NCBI GenBank assembly: GCA_039654915.1
Contig: CM077594.1
Location: 10,692,001-10,756,000 of the forward strand
Direction: 5' to 3'
Source: Aquilaria yunnanensis
Taxonomy: Eukaryota; Streptophyta; Magnoliopsida; Malvales; Thymelaeaceae
DNA: 64,000 nt
In this document: positions 57,698 through 64,000 of the stretch, piece by piece
Layout of the letters: each line of letters starts with the position of its first letter
Position numbering within the stretch: position 1 is the first letter of the stretch
Program-made: the position numbers and the translations under genes
The notes under the pieces: generated by a model
Seen by the model: only the letters and a program-made list of their open reading frames with translations
Databases searched by the model: none
Told to the model about the DNA's origin: nothing

Positions 57698-59260
57698 ATT
57701 CACAATTAATGCTGTACTACTTGATGCAAGTCACAAGGATGTTCTTGGTCATATGTTAGGAGGATGTCTTTAACCTAAAGTAGTCATAGATTGATTTAAT
57801 ATGAATTATCACCCTTGGTTATTGTATGCATGTTGTTTGTTTTATTTATTCATGAAACATAACTCTATACTCTAGGTGGTTGCTTGTCCTTAATTGCATT
57901 TTCTTATGTTAGAAGTAGTTGTTATTTGGCTGTATCTTGTTAATTCAGTTCTTCTTGGATATTTTAATAATACCATTATCTTGTTGCAACTCTCCAAACC
58001 ACTATCTTATAGGCAATTTGTTTTCAGTTAACTAAGATTGGATAATGGGTTTTATGCAGATCATCCGCTTTGAAATAGTTTGAGGCCCCTAAAACTAAAA
58101 ATATTTATGATCATGTTTAACCCCAAACATCACGCCTCCCATGTCATCTCCCTCTGGCCTTGCATCCAGATCCTACACCTCTGGCTTCTAGTGGTAGTCT
58201 TATTTACCTCGACACTCTTTTATGCACATTCGAGTTTACACATAAGTATTGAACCTAAAATCTTGTGCCAAACATTGTGGGTTTCTATGTAGGTGGCTAA
58301 ATAAGTTGTGATTGTTGAGAGATTTGATCTTCTTCCTGCCCTGCTTCTTCTTACTCGTTTCATCTAAATTGATGTTTAGATTGTTGCTGCAATTGCATGT
58401 GAGATGAGACACAAAAGGAGAATTCAATCTAACCAAAAGAACCCAGAAACAGGAAATGAGGTTGGTTACTTATGCTTGCTCACAACCTGATCAACTAAGA
58501 ATAGAAAAGATTAATATGTGTCTTGATATCAGTAAGAACCACAAATGAAGCAGATAAAATGAAGGACTCTATCTTACTATCTTTTCCAAACCAGATTAAG
58601 AAACCAAAACCATGACTGTCCTTGCTCCAAAACCAAACCCCATATTGGAATTGTTACAGAAAGTGTAAGATCTAATCATAGAATTGAAGATTAGCTAGCT
58701 TGTTAGATCACTTTTGATGGAATGCAAGAAGAGTGGGCTGCCCGATCAATGGGTGCCAGGGTTGTCGGAAGGTGGAGAGAGAAAGATCTGGTTGCATGAC
58801 AACGGGTTAGGGAAAAGGGATGACGAGCATCGCGGGATTTGTGGATGAGGACAATTGGCTATGACTGTAAATTTAGCCAAATTCAAGGGCAATTAAAAAA
58901 TGCTTTGAAAATAGGTCATACCTATGGCCCAATAATGTGTTAATGCATATGCATTAACCCAAAATGAACTTAGCCTTAGTTTAGTTCAAGTAATTTAACA
59001 TTTAGTTGTTGAGGAGTAGATTGTGAACCTTAGTAGCTGGCACATACTAGTACTTGTGGGAACCATCATTGGCTTACACATGATATACTAGAGTTGACAT
59101 GTATGCTTGCAGGTGTGGATTGGTATTATGCTTATTAATTCCACACAAAACATCGACTTGGACCGCATTGTGGTTAAAGATTAGCTAGACCACGACACAA
59201 ATTAATAGGAGGGTCAGATGCACCCCAAGTCAATGATGACTATCTAGATACAGGTCTTCT
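57698..59260. other. Non-coding, no gene seen
   Basis: The first part probably continues the LTR-like relic of 52291-53409. No domain recognised. Confidence 0.4.
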
Positions 59261-59269
59261 CATCTTAAA

Positions 59270-59662
59270 GTTTGAAAACAGACAGTCTAGTCACTGTGAT
59301 AAAATTGCAAGTTTGTTCTTGGACTTATAAAAATTTTATAATCAATCCTTGAATGTTGAAAAGTGACATTTTGGCATAGAAATAAAATTGCATGTTTAGT
59401 CCCTAAGCTTTTAAAAAATTTACAATCAAATTCCTAAAGTTTGAAAGGTGACAGCTTATAGACTATAAAATTACATGTTTCATCCTTAAAGTTATAAATA
59501 TTTTATAGTACAGTCCTTAAAGTTTGAAAGTGATAGTTTAGGCAGTGAAATAAAGTTTAAGGTTTTAGTCCTAAATTTTTAAAAACTTTACAATCAAGCC
59601 CCTAATGTTTGAAAAGTGACAGTTTAGGCGCTAACATAAAATTATAAGTTGGTCCCTAAACT
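59270..59662. repeat. ~85-90-bp degenerate minisatellite
   Basis: About five imperfect units. Each reads roughly ATAAAATTGCATGTTTAGTC, CCTAAA, TTTTACAATCAA, CCTAAAGTTTGAAA and GTGACAGTTTAGGC. Changes between units are many, so the array is old. Confidence 0.75.
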
Positions 59663-59870
59663 GTTTCAAATTTTCCTACAAAATTCATGGATACTAAAAT
59701 ATCACACATTTTACATATAAGACACATAAAACACCAAAGCCACCAATATAAACTTACCAATTTCATACTAATCAATCGAATCGTGCATAAAGCACTAATA
59801 GGTCTATACAGAAAATAAAAAACCAAAAACAATAAAAATAATTGGTAAATTGCTAAAGGAATTGATAAAG

Positions 59871-60386
59871 AGCCTAAATCCTCATTTGTCCATTAAATTT
59901 TTTCAACTAAGATCTTTTAACCTCTGGACTTCAACTTGGTTCGACTCACCCCCTCAAACTTTGCAAACTGTGACCTTTACCCCTTCAGCCTAGTTAAATA
60001 GAAAATGTGTACTAAAATAAAAATAAAAGGAAAACTGAAGTGCTAACCAAATCATTTGTCCAATAGTTGACCTTTATGAGCAAACAATAAGCACAAAAGC
60101 TTTAGTTTCATATTTGAAATTGTCTATCTTTCCCTTGTCTTTACCTATAAGTTTATGTTAAGGTTTCTTATTGTTTACTCACAAAAGTCAAACATTGGAT
60201 AAATGATTTAGTTAACCCTTCAAATTTCTTTTATTTTCATTTTAATACATATTCTTCATTTAATGGGGAAAAACAGGTAAAAGGTCCCAATTTACAAAGT
60301 TTGAGGGGTAAATCAAACTGAGTTGAAGTTCAAGAGGAAAAAAATTTGAGTTAGCAAAGTTCAGGGAGCATAAGGGGCTTTAGGCC
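59871..60386. mobile_element. Mutator-like foldback element, 516 bp
   Basis: The arms of about 220 bp are inverted repeats: CTTCAACTTGGTTCGACTCA with CCCCTCAAACTTTGCAAACT at left pair with the inverse at right (CTTCAACTCAGTTTGATTTA; CCCCTCAAACTTTGTAAATT). A short unpaired spacer lies at about 60096-60165. The flanks ATTGATAAAG (59861-59870 and 60387-60396) are a perfect 10-bp direct repeat, in the 8-11 bp range of Mutator-type duplications. No coding sequence. The RNA would form a long hairpin. Confidence 0.85.
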
Positions 60387-60396
60387 ATTGATAAAG

Positions 60397-61007
60397 GGTA
60401 CCTCAAACGGCGATGGCTGCGATGGGATGAAGGCGGTGCTGTGACTATTTAATGAGTGAGGGCATAATATATTCGGCAGAAACTATTTAACAATATAATT
60501 GGTTATGAAGTAGCGAGCTTAGCTGTAGATGCTGTCCCTCGGAGGAAAGCCAACAAATTTTGGTATCTTCTCCTTGAACGGCGAAACTTTTAATACTAAT
60601 AAAATAAAGAAGAGAGAAAACCTGGCCAGGTTATGGCCTGCCTATGGCCAACAACCTCGTACGACATTGCATTATCATCGTTGGCCTCCATTTTCAGGAC
60701 CAAGTTATCCACTAAATCAGATATTGCTCGCCCCAGATATTGCTTTGCTCCCAATCCCATCCACCGGCTTTATCGAAAGATTCTTTAAGCTTAAGTGGTA
60801 TGAAAATGGCTTATTTTAATCTTTTGTTTAGATCCAACTCAATGGTATTAAATTGAATGGTTATTATATTCTCAGATCTCTCTCTTTTTTTTAATCATTT
60901 CAGATCTCTTTTATATTTAAAGAATCACATCTTAAAGCAAAAGTTATAAGTGAGATTCTAATAAACATATCGATGTTACACTTCCTCCATTATACCTAGG
61001 GCTGGAA
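60397..61007. other. Intergenic with one weak ORF
   Basis: No domain recognised; see the ORF at 60529. Confidence 0.4.
60529..60819 (+). CDS. Hypothetical ORF, 96 codons
   Basis: ATG-started, with a locally higher GC content, encoding MLSLGGKPTNFGIFSLNGET and a Pro-rich middle (HRWPPFSGPSYPLNQILLAP). No family recognised. It may be a transposon remnant or a chance ORF. Confidence 0.2.
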   Translation: MLSLGGKPTNFGIFSLNGETFNTNKIKKRENLARLWPAYGQQPRTTLHYHRWPPFSGPSYPLNQILLAPDIALLPIPSTGFIERFFKLKWYENGLF

Positions 61008-61376
61008 ATGAACCAATTCATTATCAAATTGTTTGAGAGCTCGAACTTAATCTTTTCATTGTGGGGCTGAGTTTCACAAATTTTAAATTTAAATTCAAAT
61101 TGCATTTTAGGTTCAAATTCTTAATGAATGGAGTTTGAGCTTATCGAGCCTACGAGCCCAATATAATATTATTATAATATAACTAACTTAATGAAATAAA
61201 TAATACCCAAATTCCTAAAATCGTGATTGAGTTCTTATTGAGTCTAAAAACCTTAATTAAGCTTGAATATCTATTTCTACCATCAAAGCTGAGCTTCAAG
61301 TATATTGATTTATCACTAAGTCAAGTATGAGCCTTTTGGGCTGAAGCTTCAAGGCTTGACTATTATTGACATTGCC
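61008..61376. repeat. Possible hAT-like relic
   Basis: Starts TAGGGCTGGAAATGAACC and ends ...ATTATTGACATTGCCT. GAGCTTATCGAGCCTACGAG and GAGCTTCAAG-type motifs recall hAT MITEs. The inverted ends are weak and 8-bp flanks do not match. Confidence 0.25.
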
Positions 61377-64000
61377 TGGGGTCACTTAAATAATCGAGAT
61401 AATGGTGATCCTACTTTTAGTTGCAACTGACTAAGTTATTGCCAATAAAAATTTAAAACTTTCATGCTATTAGTTCTTTAACCTAGAGCAATATTATATA
61501 ATGTTTAACTTCAGTTAAAAGATAAAAACAAACATTAAAACAAATGATTGCTAGCTAGCCTATGCATTTAAAAAAAAATGAAGAAAACCATAACTGAAGT
61601 CAATTAAATAATGAAATATCTTAAACTTGAAACTACTGTACAACATTTACTATTTTTGTACATCCAAATGCAACCAATGTATTTGTAATGCACTTGAAAG
61701 TCCTTCACAAACTTGTCATCACTGACAGGCACAACTTAATATGCCAAGGTACAAGCTTTTAACTGTATGAGATTAATAAACTAAGCTTCAACTTGAGCCC
61801 CTTATTGCCAAAGTAGAAAGCTCATTAATGTTCTTGTACTCTTCCTTTCCTCAGCTTGCTAATAGAGCCCTGAAACAACTTTAGTTAACACATAATATGA
61901 CTACCTAACAACTTAGAATCATGAATCGATTCAAATAAGAACATACTTACGACAAACTAAACTTTAACACCTAACAACTTCTCGGTGTTACACTCACAAA
62001 TAAATGTAACTATGCAACATGAAGTAAATGAGTGAGAATACTTTGATTCTTAATAAGAGATTTCTTAACCAGAAAGAAAAACCATATGACCCTCATATAT
62101 AACAATATAAGCATCTTAAAGCGAGTTCTTTATGTTCTGAAATCTTAACTAATGGCCACTAGAAAAGGTCTTATTGTGGGAACCTAACCTCAACCTAATT
62201 CTACTTCTTCGTTAGAACTTTGTTCTTCTGCCTACCTCATTATTTCCTTTTTATTATCACATTGTATAGAAGTGTTGGTTTATCTTAATGGCTCATTTTT
62301 CAAAGCACAATGGCTTTGCTAGGGTAGGCTTAAAACCTCACTTAAACACTTAGCAACCAACCACATACTTAAGACCTTTTTAGCTTACTAGAGTCTTAAG
62401 CCCCTTTCTTTGTCCACCACTTATGAACTTAATTAATGCATTTTAAACATCATGGAAGTTGGTTTAAGTCCATTTTGGGGCCCTTAATTATCTTAGAATA
62501 ATCCTAGAACACTTTGGATTTAGGTCCATTTCAGCAACTTTCTTGGACGGGGTGAAATGTACCATGATGTTGTGGCACCAAGGTACAATTGCTATTGTTT
62601 CCTCCAGTAGCCCAACGTTGCAGTGTTGCGACACCAAGGGCTCAAACTTGGAAATGTAACAGCTCATCCCTTTCACTCCATCATGCCACACCTTGCCCCA
62701 ATGACACTTTCCTTGGCTAATTCTCATTGTTCTTGCCTCAAACTTGCTCCCACTTGATAGTATAACATACAATGTAGCAATTTAAACATACTTGAACTTA
62801 AAATTTGTTGCCAAAATATAACATCACAAGCCATGAACAATATACCATAAGAATGCATAATCCACCATCCACTTGGAATCATTGAAACACTTTGTTCTTA
62901 GCCTAGCAATTAAACTACCAAGCATCAAGAACACTTAATGGAGTTTCACTTTAAGCAACAAACCATGGAATTAGGGCCTAACAAGCTTACCCATTTGAGA
63001 CACCAAACCTTGAACCTCATAGAACTCTTAAAGCCTACTCTGCTCAAAGGCTTGAAATCCTTACTTCTTAAGTTAGAATCAAGGAAGAGAATGAGTTACC
63101 CAACCTATCCATACCTCATTGTGATCAATAAAACAACTTAACCTCAAGTTAAAGTATAGATTAGGAGCTCACCATAAACAAAAACTTTATTCCTAGCTCC
63201 CTTAAGCCCAAGCAAGCTTCATCAAGCTACTTCACACAAAAAACCTTTGGATTTGAGCTCTCTTAAGGTGGGATTGTGGGAGGTACGAAATTAGAGCTTT
63301 CTTGCTCCAAGAATGGCATTCTTGAGGTGTTAGAGAATGAGACCACATATCTTTGTCTCTTATGTCCAACTTCTTTCTTAATTACACAATAACTCGTCAA
63401 ACTTAAGCTAGGTCTTAACTTGATCCCTTGGTCTAAAAAATTATTTATTTCTTCTTTTGTAAATAAAATTGGAACTAAAATCACCATAAGACTTCACTTA
63501 ACTTTATGTTTCAATCTCATTTATGATACCAAAATGAGGTACTATGGAAAAATTAAAACTTGTCTTTCTTGGCCCTACTTTGCTCAAATGGCTAGTTAGA
63601 TTTCTTGTGCTACATTAACTTCATTAAATTATTACCTGGCATAAGTATCAAGTTCAAAAGGATGAAAAATTATAGTTAAACTTACTTACCTTAGTAATCC
63701 CTCTTTAGGTCTTGGAGAGCCATAACATTAACTATTGAGCCCGTAGAACCTGATATTGAGCTTGAGTTGAGCTAATCTTTAATGAATTAAGCTTCAAGTC
63801 TAGGGTGTTCACACTCGACTAGACTCATTTCACCTCCTAATCATACATAAATCCATCTTCTGGGGACATAAAGAAAAAAAAATGAGAACACAAAGAAAAA
63901 AAATGAGAACTATCTTATAAAAATTAGAATTTATATCATGCTAATAACCAACAACTAGACTCAAATTGACATAGAAAAGTACTCCAAATAAACATTTCTA
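61377..64000. repeat. LTR-like region, family unknown
   Basis: A possible LTR start TGTTACACTCAC at 61986 resembles the start of the solo LTR at 5975. The block at 62140-62360 resembles 28020-28270. GC-richer palindromic text near 62520-62700 (for example GTTGCAGTGTTGCGACACC) recalls chromovirus leaders. No gag/pol coding was found and no second end lies in the window. Confidence 0.25.

Noticed and set aside
1..64000. CRISPR arrays, bacterial operons, rRNA or tRNA genes, organelle DNA inserts
   Set aside because: None seen. The tandem repeats present lack CRISPR-like unit and spacer structure, and no tRNA cloverleaf or rRNA core motif was recognised by eye.

Overview
The window is nuclear DNA of a flowering plant. 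It is AT-rich and almost wholly built of transposable elements: Ty3/gypsy and Ty1/copia retrotransposons, solo LTRs, CACTA, hAT, Stowaway and Mutator-type DNA elements, and a LINE. The only recognisable host gene is a microRNA gene, MIR172. I cannot name the species.

Layout. 1-12423 is a Tat-lineage Ty3/gypsy element on the minus strand (3' LTR outside the window). It has a 908-bp 5' LTR (11516-12423), a primer-binding site, one gag-pro-pol frame with dual RNase H, and a spliced extra coding region on the opposite strand (2-1898). Its protease codons are split by a 3.6-kb solo LTR (5975-9572) flanked by a perfect 5-bp target duplication. 12644-13423 holds a Stowaway MITE and a non-autonomous hAT element. 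14420-18155 is an older, badly decayed Tat relic whose reverse transcriptase is split by a 1.4-kb copia-like solo LTR. 18156-25226 is non-coding with two copies of one MITE family. 25227-30162 is an internally deleted CACTA element whose deletion junction carries 36 nt copied from elsewhere in the element. About 31960-34826 is a decayed LINE that ends in a microsatellite.

35164-36579 (minus) is the MIR172 locus: TATA box, leader with a 33-codon first-AUG ORF, a hairpin with the exact miR172 sequence and its star, and a plausible intron. Two or more foldback MITEs lie just upstream. 39807-49724 is a ~9.9-kb decayed CACTA element (minus) with TNP2-type and second-ORF remnants; it holds a nested hAT element, which itself holds a Stowaway copy. 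53410-57692 is an intact-ended but pol-less Sirevirus-like copia element with two 1410-bp LTRs. 57698-64000 contains a minisatellite, a 516-bp Mutator-like foldback element with a 10-bp duplication, and LTR-like relics.

How it fits together: the transposable elements are nested and mostly dead. The gag-pol genes once made particle, protease, reverse transcriptase/RNase H and integrase for their own copying; CACTA genes made transposase. The functional cargo is MIR172, whose RNA represses AP2-type transcription factors in the age and flowering pathway. All calls are from reading the sequence by eye; counts of differences and intron models are estimates.
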